Origin: Curtobacterium sp. MCBD17_035
GTDB lineage: Bacteria; Actinomycetota; Actinomycetes; Actinomycetales; Microbacteriaceae
Assembly: GCF_003234815.2 (NCBI RefSeq)
Contig: NZ_CP126279.1
Span: 496,001-560,000 of the forward strand
Length of the DNA: 64,000 bases
Direction of reading: 5' to 3'
Both the position numbers and the translations under genes were made by a program. Below the pieces are notes generated by a model. That model did not search any database, had not been told where the DNA came from, and was given only the letters and a program-made list of their open reading frames with translations. This document shows, piece after piece, positions 41,212 to 50,599 of this stretch; within the stretch, counting starts at the first letter, position 1, and each line of letters starts with the position of its first letter.

Positions 41212-41240
41212 AGCCTACGAACGTGCACAGTGCTGTGCAA
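41212..41240 (-). promoter_or_regulatory. TetR promoter with embedded operator TGCACAG-TG-CTGTGCA
   Basis: On the minus strand, TTGCAC (41235-41240) and TAGGCT (41212-41217) are spaced by 17 bases. TAGGCT ends 6 bases before the ATG at 41205. The inverted repeat TGCACAG-N2-CTGTGCA (41224-41239) covers the spacer and part of the -35 box, a standard autorepression arrangement. Confidence 0.7.
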
Positions 41241-41355
41241 CATCGGGGTGGCGGATCGCGATCGGCTGCGCGACGCGGCTCGGAGTTCGTTCTGCGACCC
41301 TCCGGAGACCTTGGCCCGCGTCTAGGGGATGCTCTGACGCAAAGGATGCGCAAGG

Positions 41356-41382
41356 TGGACAAGTAGTTAGACGGCCTAGTGT
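41356..41382 (+). promoter_or_regulatory. Candidate promoter of the small-protein pair
   Basis: TGGACA (41356-41361) and TAGTGT (41377-41382) are 15 bases apart, 20 bases ahead of the ATG at 41403. The spacing is short, so this is tentative. Confidence 0.3.
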
Positions 41383-41402
41383 TTCGATGCGATGCTCGGC
41401 AC

Positions 41403-41519
41403 ATGACGAACCGGCGCAATCCCGAGGGGCCCCACGCGGTCGACGCGTTCCCCCCGACGCAACCCATCGACATGCGCCAACTCTTCCTCGACCAGGAGGC
41501 CATCAATGCTCGACCGTGA
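41403..41519 (+). CDS. Small protein (38 aa), overlapping the next small gene
   Basis: Unrecognised small ORF: MTNRRNPEGPHAVDAF, then PPTQPIDMRQLFLDQEAINARP. Codon use matches real genes (GC-ending third positions). Its end overlaps the start of the next small gene by 14 bases, and the ribosome site of that gene lies inside this one, so translational coupling is likely. No membrane helix or known motif is visible. Too short for the usual gene finders. Confidence 0.5.
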   Translation: MTNRRNPEGPHAVDAFPPTQPIDMRQLFLDQEAINARP

Positions 41520-41676
41520 GACCCTCGCCAGCCTGCGCCAGAACCCCATCGAGTGGCGCCGCCGTGGCCTGACGCCGCCGGACGCCCTCGCCGCCATGGT
41601 CGAGGCCCGCGTCTCGGGCACGTCGAAGCTGCGCCGTCCGCTCGACCCGAGCTACGCGGACTTCTTCCAGGCCTGA
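41506..41676 (+). CDS. Small basic protein (56 aa)
   Basis: Unrecognised 56-residue protein beginning MLDRETLASLRQNPIEWRRR, with a basic middle and an aromatic end (YADFFQA). A perfect AGGAGG (41494-41499) lies 6 bases before the ATG, strong evidence that it is translated. It overlaps the upstream 38-codon ORF by 14 bases. Possibly a regulatory or structural small protein. Confidence 0.6.
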   Translation: MLDRETLASLRQNPIEWRRRGLTPPDALAAMVEARVSGTSKLRRPLDPSYADFFQA

Positions 41677-41711
41677 GCGCCCCGCGGGTCCGTCCCGCGC
41701 TCGGCCCACGG

Positions 41712-41741
41712 CGGCACCCCTCCTGACCGGAGCGGGTGCCG
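41712..41741. terminator. Hairpin after the small-protein pair
   Basis: CGGCACCC (41712-41719) pairs with GGGTGCCG (41734-41741), 36 bases after the stop. The same GGCACCC core recurs at 42294. Confidence 0.5.
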
Positions 41742-41851
41742 TTGTCGTCCCGGGACCCGGCCGGGACGCGCGTTCGTCTCGTTCCCTGGACACGACGTGA
41801 ACGCGCTCCGAGAGCCGGTGTTTCACTGGTCGGCAGGATGCAGGAGGAGCG

Positions 41852-42193
41852 ATGAAGTACATCCACTACGACAGCACCTCGGTCATGACGGGGAGCGAGA
41901 TCGCCGACGCCGTGATCGAGTACGCCGCGGCCCTCGGCGCGGCCGGTGGTACGGACACCGTGCACGTCCCGACCTTCGACGACCACGGATCGGTCGCGTA
42001 CGCGACGCTGCTCATCGGACCCGCCAGCGAGATCGTCGTCGACGACGCCCCGGACGACGAGCTCGAGCCCGAAGACCCCGCGTTCGTCGAGCGGCTCCGT
42101 GAGGGTGCCCGGAAGCTGTCGGGCGCGACGCCGGTCCACGCCGACGGCACACCGGACTTCCGCGCTGGCGTCCCGCGCCCCGAGGGCGACTGA
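41852..42193 (+). CDS. Hypothetical protein (113 aa)
   Basis: Unrecognised cytosolic protein. It starts MKYIHYDSTSVMTGSEIADA, has an acidic centre (VVDDAPDDELEPEDPAF), and AGGAGGAG lies directly ahead of the ATG. The N-terminal YIHYDSTSVMTGSEIADAVIEYA pattern suggests a small alpha/beta domain; the region reads like nucleotide- or peptide-binding proteins but no family is claimed. Single gene between two hairpins. Confidence 0.65.
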   Translation: MKYIHYDSTSVMTGSEIADAVIEYAAALGAAGGTDTVHVPTFDDHGSVAYATLLIGPASEIVVDDAPDDELEPEDPAFVERLREGARKLSGATPVHADGTPDFRAGVPRPEGD

Positions 42194-42293
42194 GGCACCG
42201 GCAGCAGGTCCGGACGGCGACGGAGCCACCGGCCCCGAGCCTCCCCGACGAGGCGGCACCCGTCCCCTGACGAGTCGGCACCCGGCCGCCCTG

Positions 42294-42337
42294 ACGACGA
42301 CGGCACCCGGTCCACAGGGAACGGGTGCCGTCGTCGT
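42294..42337. terminator. Perfect 16-bp palindromic terminator (GACGGCACCCG family)
   Basis: ACGACGACGGCACCCG (42294-42309) pairs perfectly with 42322-42337 around 12 bases, between convergent genes. Two further GGCACCCG half-copies lie just upstream (42254 and 42277). Confidence 0.8.
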
Positions 42338-42352
42338 GTCGGTGGAGCGGAG

Positions 42353-42526
42353 TCAGTTGCCGATCTTGTCGTCGGCGGCCTGCTCGCCCTTCTCGATCTG
42401 GTCGGAGTGTCCGCCGCCCGTGGCCTTGTCGGCCGCGCCGGCCGCCTTGTCGAGGCCGGCGTCGGACGCCTTCTCGCCCTTGTCGCTGTCCGCGAAGTCC
42501 TTCGCCTTGTCGCCGAGGTCTGCCAT
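42353..42526 (-). CDS. Small MT0933-type (antitoxin-like) protein
   Basis: A 57-residue highly charged, Lys/Asp/Ala-rich protein (MADLGDKAKDFADSDKGEKA) resembling the MT0933/Rv0909 antitoxin-like family and CsbD-like stress proteins. It is predicted helical or disordered. GGAAGGA lies 8 bases before the ATG at 42526. No toxin gene is adjacent, so an antitoxin role is not supported here. Confidence 0.72.
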   Translation of the reverse strand: MADLGDKAKDFADSDKGEKASDAGLDKAAGAADKATGGGHSDQIEKGEQAADDKIGN

Positions 42527-42652
42527 GTCGTGCTCCTTCCGAGTGCTCCAGCCCGCCCGGGATCCACTGCCCCGGACGTCGGGTGCCCACGTTCCTCCCG
42601 GCTGCGGAGAGCGTTCCCAGCGTCTCCGCCGGTCATCGCGTTCACTGGGCTC

Positions 42653-44904
<2,252 letters not shown>

Positions 44905-44943
44905 CCGACGCCGCGGCGCCCCCTCCGGCCGGCGCCGGCGGCC

Positions 44944-44972
44944 GGGGCGCCGGCCGAGGCCGGTGGCGCCCC
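44944..44972 (+). terminator. Hairpin with T/C-rich tail after purA
   Basis: GGGGCGCC (44944-44951) pairs with GGCGCCCC (44965-44972), followed by TTCTCT. An alternative partner is GGCGCCCC at 44915-44922. Confidence 0.55.
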
Positions 44973-44982
44973 TTCTCTCCCG

Positions 44983-45040
44983 CGAGATCGCAGTCGTTGC
45001 CGGTACGACCCTGGTCGAAGCGGCAACGACTGCGATCTCG
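44983..45040. terminator. Perfect 20-bp palindrome, bidirectional terminator (CGAGATCGCAG family)
   Basis: CGAGATCGCAGTCGTTGCCG (44983-45002) pairs perfectly with 45021-45040. It shares the 11-base core CGAGATCGCAG and the loop-edge GGTCGAAG with the palindrome at 20391-20454. It lies between convergent genes. Confidence 0.8.
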
Positions 45041-45071
45041 AGGTTCGGGGGAGCGGCCGGCCGCCCGGGCG

Positions 45072-45437
45072 TCAGCGGTAGCCAGCGGCGGCCGCGAACG
45101 CCGGCCATCGCGCGGGGGCGGCACCGGGGCGCCCGCGCTCCTGCGCGTCGATCTCGGCCGCCAGTGCTCGGATCGCCGTCACGTGCTCGGGCAGGATCAG
45201 GTCCCACGGGGCCGGGAGGCCCGGCTCGAGCAACGCGGACAGGCCCGCGTCCTCGGCGCGGTGCAGATCGCGGAGGACGGTGGCGAGGTGGACGTCACGG
45301 ACGAGGCGGGCGGCACGGAGGTCCTCCAGGACGGCGTCGCACTCGGCTGCTGGGCGCGCGGTCCGGATCGCGCCGACGAGGCGTTCGAGCAGCGCGCGCT
45401 CGTTCCACAGCGCGGCTGACAGGTCTCCGGCGTGCAC
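45072..45437 (-). CDS. Hypothetical helical protein (121 aa)
   Basis: Unrecognised cytosolic protein, predicted mostly helical: NERALLERLVGAIRTARP, RDVHLATVLRDLHRAEDAG, then PWDLILPEHVTAIRALAAEID. The length and helical pattern recall small chaperone-like or anti-sigma-like proteins, but no family motif is seen. The ATG at 45437 has no clear ribosome site. Confidence 0.55.
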   Translation of the reverse strand: MHAGDLSAALWNERALLERLVGAIRTARPAAECDAVLEDLRAARLVRDVHLATVLRDLHRAEDAGLSALLEPGLPAPWDLILPEHVTAIRALAAEIDAQERGRPGAAPARWPAFAAAAGYR

Positions 45438-45733
45438 TCGTCCTCCTGACGGTCGGGGTGGGAGTCATTCGACCAGGTGTTCCCATCGATCACCAGGGGC
45501 CGGGGTGTCGGGAGTCGCAGGTGCCAGGGCCGCCTCGGTGTGACGCGTGTGTACCCCTGTACCCCAACGCGGGAGATAGCGGGAGTCATGCGTGACCCGT
45601 GAATCCGGGCCTCGCCTTGCCTGCTGCTCCGAGGATCCCGGGAGATCACGGGCTCGACTGGCGCGGTCGGACCCGTGGTTCGTACGGTGGAGGAGTACCG
45701 CAGACGTACCCCGAAGGAAAGCGAGGCCGCGAC
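45438..45733. other. 296-base divergent intergenic region
   Basis: No gene seen. It holds the 5' sides of two divergent genes. GAAGGAAAG (45713-45721) is the ribosome site of the gene at 45734, and GGGAGAT/GGGAGTC direct repeats occur near 45572 and 45642. A TACGGT hexamer near 45685 could be a -10 box. Confidence 0.5.
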
Positions 45734-46054
45734 ATGAGTATGACCATCTCCCACTCCGACGTCACCCTGGACACGGACACCGTGGACACCATCGCGATCC
45801 TCGAGGCGGAAGCCGCAGCCGCCGGCCAGGTGACCCGCGCGCAGATCACGTGGACCGAGGCGGACAAGGGCCTCTGGGTCGCGAGCTACGGCGGCTACTA
45901 CGGCGGCACGGTCGACAAGCAGGGCGCCCACTACTTCGCGTCGGACACCTTCGGCCAGTACATCGGCGACTACGCCTCGCTCGAGGACGCCCAGGCCAAG
46001 CTCTCGGAGCACCTGCACCTCATGCTCCCGAACGTCATCCGTCCGATCCGCTGA
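45734..46054 (+). CDS. Hypothetical protein (106 aa)
   Basis: Unrecognised cytosolic protein with a strong GAAGGAAAG ribosome site. It opens MSMTISHSDVTLDTDTVDTIAIL; the centre KGLWVASYGGYYGGTVDKQG is rich in Tyr and Gly and looks like an antiparallel sheet, and it ends in a helix (LEDAQAKLSEHLHLML). It may be well expressed, given its terminator and ribosome site. No known domain recognised. Confidence 0.65.
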   Translation: MSMTISHSDVTLDTDTVDTIAILEAEAAAAGQVTRAQITWTEADKGLWVASYGGYYGGTVDKQGAHYFASDTFGQYIGDYASLEDAQAKLSEHLHLMLPNVIRPIR

Positions 46055-46083
46055 GGTCCAGCGCGCCACGGTCGACGGCCCCG

Positions 46084-46111
46084 CGCCCCCGCTGCTCCGG
46101 CAGCGGGGGCG
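46084..46111. terminator. Perfect 12-bp hairpin, tetraloop TCCG
   Basis: CGCCCCCGCTGC (46084-46095) pairs with GCAGCGGGGGCG (46100-46111) 30 bases after the stop, between convergent genes. Confidence 0.8.
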
Positions 46112-46213
46112 TTCGTCGTCCCGGCCGGTGGTGCGGTCGGCGGTCGCGCGGACGGGTGGTCCTGCGGTCGTGCGACCGCCCGTCCGCGGTCGGGCCGCAG
46201 TCGGATCGGCGCG

Positions 46214-46882
46214 TCAGGCGGGGGGCGCGGCGTCCACCGCGCCGACCTGCTCGAGCACGGCGTCGACGTCCGTCACGCCGACCCCGGCCAGGAGGTCCGC
46301 CCACAGCGCCCGGAGTGCCGCTTCGGTGTCGATGGCCTGGAGTCCGCGGCTCTCGGCGTCGAACACACCGAAGCTCGCGTTGAGCAGCCGTCGCGCGAGT
46401 TCCTCGGCGGGGCGGTCGGACGGGATCCGTCCGGCGTCGATGTCGATCTGGAACTGTTCAGCCACGTACGCCCGCCACGGCACCGTCGAGCGCGGCAGGG
46501 TGATCCCGTTCGCACGCTGGTCGGCCAGGAGGCGCACTGCGGCGAGTGCGCTCGGGTGCTCGCGCGCGTCGAGCGCCGCCGTCATGAGGAGGCGCAGCAA
46601 CCGGCCGAGTCCGGGCGGCGTCGCCTGCTCGACCTCCGCCCGCATCGAGGCCCACGTCTCCTGCTGCTGCCGGACGATCGCCTCGGCGATCTGCTGCTTC
46701 GAAGCGAACTGGTGGTGCCCCACGGCTGACTTCGGCTTGCCCATGGCCGCTGCGATGCTCGCGATGCTCGTGCCGGCGTAGCCCCGGGTCGCGAACTCCG
46801 TCGCGGCGGCGCGCAGGATCGCGGCACGGGTGTTCGCCTTCTGCTCCTGACGGTGGTTGGTCGTCGATCGCTGGTCGTGCAT
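46214..46882 (-). CDS. TetR-family transcriptional regulator
   Basis: Repressor of 222 residues. The helix-turn-helix (about 40-62) is TSIASIAAAMGKPKSAVGHHQFAS, a variant in which the usual YxHF is GHHQF. The C-terminal half resembles regulators of the gamma-butyrolactone-receptor-like (CprB/ArpA) type in length. It starts at ATG 46882 with TACGGT 6 bases upstream (leaderless type). Target unknown; no obvious partner gene is adjacent. Confidence 0.82.
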   Translation of the reverse strand: MHDQRSTTNHRQEQKANTRAAILRAAATEFATRGYAGTSIASIAAAMGKPKSAVGHHQFASKQQIAEAIVRQQQETWASMRAEVEQATPPGLGRLLRLLMTAALDAREHPSALAAVRLLADQRANGITLPRSTVPWRAYVAEQFQIDIDAGRIPSDRPAEELARRLLNASFGVFDAESRGLQAIDTEAALRALWADLLAGVGVTDVDAVLEQVGAVDAAPPA

Positions 46883-46888
46883 CGCATC

Positions 46889-46894
46889 ACCGTA
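46889..46894 (-). promoter_or_regulatory. Candidate -10 box of a leaderless promoter
   Basis: TACGGT on the minus strand ends 6 bases before the ATG at 46882. Confidence 0.5.
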
Positions 46895-46965
46895 TCCGGA
46901 TCGGGGAGCAGGGCGGCGAGCAGAGCGGCGAGGACCCTGCGGCACCGCCCGGCCGCCACCGGCCG

Positions 46966-46980
46966 GTTCGCCAGACGAAC
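46966..46980. promoter_or_regulatory. Possible TetR operator GTTCG-CCAGA-CGAAC
   Basis: A 5-5-5 inverted repeat about 85 bases upstream of the TetR start. It is short and may be chance. Confidence 0.25.
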
Positions 46981-47168
46981 GACTTGTGGAACGTGTCCGA
47001 ACCAGGCAACATGTGTCGCACCTCGCTCCGCGCCGGTTTCGGGTCTGCGCGCGGGGTAGAGGACACCCGTCCGGGGCGGTGGTCGAGGAGCGCTTCCCGG
47101 TTCCTCGTTGGAGTACCACGGTGTCGCCGCTCCGGACGAGGTGGTCGGGGACCAGGGGGAATCGATCC

Positions 47169-47375
47169 ATGCCGGACGAGACACAGCCGACGAGCGATGG
47201 CGGGCAGCCGCGGCCCCACGTCGAGACGTTCCACCAGCTCCACGACGGCACGCCGATCCTGCTCGCCTGCTTCTGCGAGCGCGGCGAGGACCACGTGACG
47301 GTGCCGGCGGGTGATGGGCTGGTCCCGCAGCCGCACTGGCGGGCGCCGCGTCGCCCCGTCCGCACTAGCCCCTGA
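47169..47375 (+). CDS. Hypothetical small protein (68 aa)
   Basis: Small ORF starting at ATG 47169 after AGGGGGA. It contains HVETFHQLHDGTPILLACFCERGEDHV, with two cysteines as CFC, and a basic Pro/Arg end. Codon use is gene-like in its first 45 codons. No known family. Confidence 0.45.
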   Translation: MPDETQPTSDGGQPRPHVETFHQLHDGTPILLACFCERGEDHVTVPAGDGLVPQPHWRAPRRPVRTSP

Positions 47376-47444
47376 GCCCGTCTCGGGTTATTCTTCGGCT
47401 ACCCGAAATCCCGAATCCGCTTGGTTCCTACCCGAAAGGCCACC

Positions 47445-47642
47445 ATGCAACCCGTCTACAACCGCGCCCAGAATCGCTACTCCCGTACGCAGATCCGGCA
47501 CATGCAGCACACCGCGCAGCGCGACCGCTACGGCCGCTTCCGCGCGACCTGGCACCAGTGGGCCACGCTCGGCGTCGTCACGGCGTCGTCGGTCTCACTC
47601 GTGTGGCTGGCGTACGAGCACGTGCACCCGGTCATCCACTGA
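47445..47642 (+). CDS. Small single-helix membrane protein (65 aa)
   Basis: Basic, Gln/Arg/Tyr-rich N-terminus (RAQNRYSRTQIRHMQHTAQR) followed by one membrane helix (about 40-57, WATLGVVTASSVSLVWLAY). GAAAGG precedes the ATG. The upstream 60 bases contain three copies of CCCGAA(A/T), one forming CGGGT-N12-ACCCG, possibly a regulatory site. Function unknown. Confidence 0.6.
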   Translation: MQPVYNRAQNRYSRTQIRHMQHTAQRDRYGRFRATWHQWATLGVVTASSVSLVWLAYEHVHPVIH

Positions 47643-47676
47643 TCGAGCGCCCATGCTCACCGCATCGCGGTCGTGC

Positions 47677-48420
47677 TCACCGAGGCCAGGTGAGCGCGAC
47701 CGCGATCGCGTTGAACAGGACGTGCGCCAGGATCGCGCCGCCGAGTCGCTTGGTGACGGCGACGAACGTCCCGAGCAGCAGCCCGAGGACGAACGTGCTC
47801 ACGAAGGTGACGAACGCCCCCTCGACCGTGGTGTTCGCCACGAGGACGTGCATCGCGGCGAACAGCACCGCGGCACCCACGACGCCCAGGACGGTCGCGA
47901 GCCGGAGGTTGCTCCGTCGGTCGTCCTCGCCGCCGATCCGATCGGCGAGCAGTGGCTGCAGTGTGCCGCGGAAGAACAGCTCCTCGATCACGGGCGACAG
48001 GATGCACGGACCGAGCACCGTGAGCGTGAGCACCGCGACCTGGACCCCGCCGCCGAGCACCGGCTGCGGGCTGAGCCCCGTGCTGTCGAACATCGCCAGG
48101 TTGAGGAACCCGTCCACGGCCCGCGCCAGGCAGGCGATCGCGATGGCGGGGAAGACGTCGAACACGCTGATCCGGAGGCCCAGGCGATCGACGACCGAGG
48201 TCGCGCCGCGGTCGCGCAGGTACCAGAGCACCCCCAGAACGAGGGGCACCCACGACGCCAGGTCCGACAGCAGGAGCTGCACGGGAGCGCTCGGCACCGA
48301 CCCCCGCTGCACGGCGCTGCTCACGATCCGCTCGAGCACGATCACGATGACCAGCGCGATCCCGAGGGGCAGGAGACTCCGGCGACGCGGCGGAGCGATC
48401 GTCGGTTCTTCGGCGCTCAT
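47677..48420 (-). CDS. CPBP family intramembrane glutamic protease
   Basis: Second CPBP/CAAX-type membrane protease in the window, 247 residues with about seven helices. The active-site motifs are PVIEELFFRG (EExxxR), FAAMHVLV and the C-terminal HVLFNAIAVAL. The start is ATG 48420; TACGGT lies 6 bases upstream. It is divergent from the exopolysaccharide locus. Confidence 0.87.
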   Translation of the reverse strand: MSAEEPTIAPPRRRSLLPLGIALVIVIVLERIVSSAVQRGSVPSAPVQLLLSDLASWVPLVLGVLWYLRDRGATSVVDRLGLRISVFDVFPAIAIACLARAVDGFLNLAMFDSTGLSPQPVLGGGVQVAVLTLTVLGPCILSPVIEELFFRGTLQPLLADRIGGEDDRRSNLRLATVLGVVGAAVLFAAMHVLVANTTVEGAFVTFVSTFVLGLLLGTFVAVTKRLGGAILAHVLFNAIAVALTWPR

Positions 48421-48426
48421 GCACTC

Positions 48427-48432
48427 ACCGTA
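48427..48432 (-). promoter_or_regulatory. Candidate -10 box of a leaderless promoter
   Basis: TACGGT on the minus strand ends 6 bases before the ATG at 48420. Confidence 0.5.
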
Positions 48433-48563
48433 GGGGTCAGCTCCAGCCCGATGTGCACGACGAACCCGATCCCTACTCATCGGTATGGCACTATTTCCTC
48501 ACCGGTGGCTGTCACACGACGCATCAGGAGCATCGGTGACGTCAGTTCGGGGAAGGCTGGAGC

Positions 48564-49997
48564 GTGGAGCTTCGCGACTACATCACGGTGCTACGCAAGG
48601 GCTGGATGATGATCCTCATCCTCGCGCTCGTGGGGGTGGCAGCAGCGGCCGGGTTCTCGATCGCGAAGACGCCGCAGTACGCCGCGTCGGCGCAGGTGTT
48701 CGTGTCCACCGAGACGAGCGGCAGCGCGTCCGACCTGGCGCAGGGCAACACGTTCACGCAGCAGCGGGTCGTCACCTACTCGAACCTCGTGAGCACGCCG
48801 ATCGTGCTCCTGCCGGTCATCGCCAAGCTCCACCTGCACATGACCGCGGAGCAGCTCGCGAGCATCGTCAGCGCGGACGCTCCGCTCAATACCACGCTCA
48901 TCACGATCAATGTCACGGACCCGAACCCGGTTCAGGCGGCGAACATCGCGAACGTGACGTCTTCGAGCCTGACGAACGTCGTGCAGAACATCGAGGCGAC
49001 GGACGCGAACGGTCAGAGCACGGTCAAGCTCACCCGCGTCAAGGAGGCCCAGGTTCCCTCGAAGCCGGTCAGCCCGAACGTGCCGGTCAACATCGTCCTC
49101 GGCCTGCTCGTCGGCCTGGCGCTCGGCGTCGGCGTGGCCGTGCTCCGCGAGACGCTCGACAACCGCGTCCGCACCGAGACCGACATCGAGCGCATCAGCA
49201 CCAAGCCGATCATCGGCGGCATCGCCTTCGACAACAAGGCGGCGACGCGTCCGCTCATCGTGCAGGCCGACCCGCGCAGCCCGCGCGCCGAGTCGTTCCG
49301 CACCCTCCGCACGAACCTGCAGTTCCTCGACCTCGACGGCCCGGCGCGCACGTTCGTCATGACGTCGTCGGTCGAGTCCGAGGGCAAGAGCACCACCGTC
49401 GCGAACCTCGCGATCGCGCTCGACACCGCCGGGTACAAGGTCATCCTCATCGACGCCGACCTGCGCCGCCCGAAGGTCGCGCAGTACATGGACGTCGAGG
49501 GCGCCGCGGGTCTGACCGACGTGCTCATCGGCCGCGCCGACCTCGACGACGTCGCCCAGCCCTGGGGTCGTGGTGCGATGCGCGTCATGCCCGCCGGGCC
49601 GATCCCGCCGAACCCGTCGGAGCTCCTCGGCTCGCGGAACATGCAGCTGCTCATCGAGCGCCTCGAGCAGGAGTACGACTACATCCTGTTCGACGCGCCC
49701 CCGCTCCTCCCGGTCACCGACGCGGCCATCCTGTCGAAGAAGGCGAGCGGCGCGATCGTCGCCGTCGCCTCGGGCAAGACCCACAAGGCGCAGCTCGCCG
49801 GCGCCGCGTCGACGCTCGAGAACGTCGGGGCACCGATCGCCGGGTTCGTCCTGACGATGATGCCGACCAAGGGTCCGGGTGCCTACGGTTACGGCCGGTA
49901 CGGCTACGCGTACGGCTACGGGCTGGACAACGAGGACGAGGCCGAGATCCCCCGCAAGCCCAGCGCCGGCGTCGGTCCGCTGCGGAAAGCGGACTGA
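48564..49997 (+). CDS. Polysaccharide co-polymerase / tyrosine autokinase (Wzc-CpsD type)
   Basis: Fused Wzz-domain and BY-kinase of 477 residues that controls exopolysaccharide chain length and assembly by cycling Tyr phosphorylation. Membrane helices at about 15-33 and 176-194 flank the extracytoplasmic Wzz domain. Cytosolic Walker A is SSVESEGKST (268-277), Walker A' VILIDADLRRP (293-303) and Walker B YILFDAPP (373-380). The C-terminal cluster holds six tyrosines (441, 443, 446, 448, 450, 452) in a GYGYGRYGY pattern. GTG 48564 follows GGAAGG. It opens the exopolysaccharide locus and is followed by its likely phosphatase. Confidence 0.93.
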   Translation: MELRDYITVLRKGWMMILILALVGVAAAAGFSIAKTPQYAASAQVFVSTETSGSASDLAQGNTFTQQRVVTYSNLVSTPIVLLPVIAKLHLHMTAEQLASIVSADAPLNTTLITINVTDPNPVQAANIANVTSSSLTNVVQNIEATDANGQSTVKLTRVKEAQVPSKPVSPNVPVNIVLGLLVGLALGVGVAVLRETLDNRVRTETDIERISTKPIIGGIAFDNKAATRPLIVQADPRSPRAESFRTLRTNLQFLDLDGPARTFVMTSSVESEGKSTTVANLAIALDTAGYKVILIDADLRRPKVAQYMDVEGAAGLTDVLIGRADLDDVAQPWGRGAMRVMPAGPIPPNPSELLGSRNMQLLIERLEQEYDYILFDAPPLLPVTDAAILSKKASGAIVAVASGKTHKAQLAGAASTLENVGAPIAGFVLTMMPTKGPGAYGYGRYGYAYGYGLDNEDEAEIPRKPSAGVGPLRKAD

Positions 49998-50599
49998 TGT
50001 CGACGGGGGAGGGGACCGCCCGTCCGTTCACGATCCTCACCGTCTGCACCGGCAACATCTGCCGGTCTCCGCTGGCGGCGCAGCTGCTCCGCGCGCAGCT
50101 CGCGGACGTCCCCGGCGTCGTCGTCGCCAGCGCCGGCACCATGGCCGATGACGGCGCGCCGATGGACGTCACCGCCGCCGTGCAGTCGGAACGACTGGGA
50201 GGCGATCCCGGCGACCACCGGTCGCGGTACCTCACGGAGCGCATCGTCGCCGACGCGGACCTGATCCTGACCGCCGAGCGCGCGCACCGCGCCGCGGTGG
50301 TGTCGCTGCTGCCGCGGGCGTCCCGGCGGACGTTCACGATCCTCCAGTTCGCGCGCGTGCTGCGCGGGCTCGAGCCCGCCGACCTGGAGGCCGTGACCGA
50401 CCTGGCCTCGCTCGTCACCACCGTCGCGGCCGCGCGCGGCATGGTGCCGCCGCCGGCCGACCCGGCGGACGACGACGTCGAGGACCCGTACCGGCGGTCG
50501 CCCGAGGTCCACGAGCGCGTGGCCGACGTCCTCGCCGAGGCGGTGGGGACCATCACGACCGCGATCCACTCGACGACAGCAGGGGGCAGTCGGGCATGA
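49997..50599 (+). CDS. Low-molecular-weight protein tyrosine phosphatase (Wzb-like)
   Basis: Predicted to dephosphorylate the tyrosine tail of the preceding kinase. Of its 200 residues, the P-loop CTGNICRSP has C17 and R23, and the general-acid region is EDPYRRS. It is longer than standard LMW-PTPs (about 150-160), with an extra segment (about 120-165, LRGLEPADLEAVTDLASLV). It starts in a TGATG overlap with the kinase stop and ends in an ATGA overlap with the next gene. Confidence 0.9.
   Translation: MSTGEGTARPFTILTVCTGNICRSPLAAQLLRAQLADVPGVVVASAGTMADDGAPMDVTAAVQSERLGGDPGDHRSRYLTERIVADADLILTAERAHRAAVVSLLPRASRRTFTILQFARVLRGLEPADLEAVTDLASLVTTVAAARGMVPPPADPADDDVEDPYRRSPEVHERVADVLAEAVGTITTAIHSTTAGGSRA

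Noticed and set aside
42353-42526. Toxin-antitoxin module
   Set aside because: The protein resembles MT0933-type antitoxins, but neither neighbour looks like a toxin.
48481-48563. Promoter of the exopolysaccharide locus
   Set aside because: The region GTATGGCACTATTTCC is AT-richer than its surroundings, but no -35/-10 pair with acceptable spacing could be supported.
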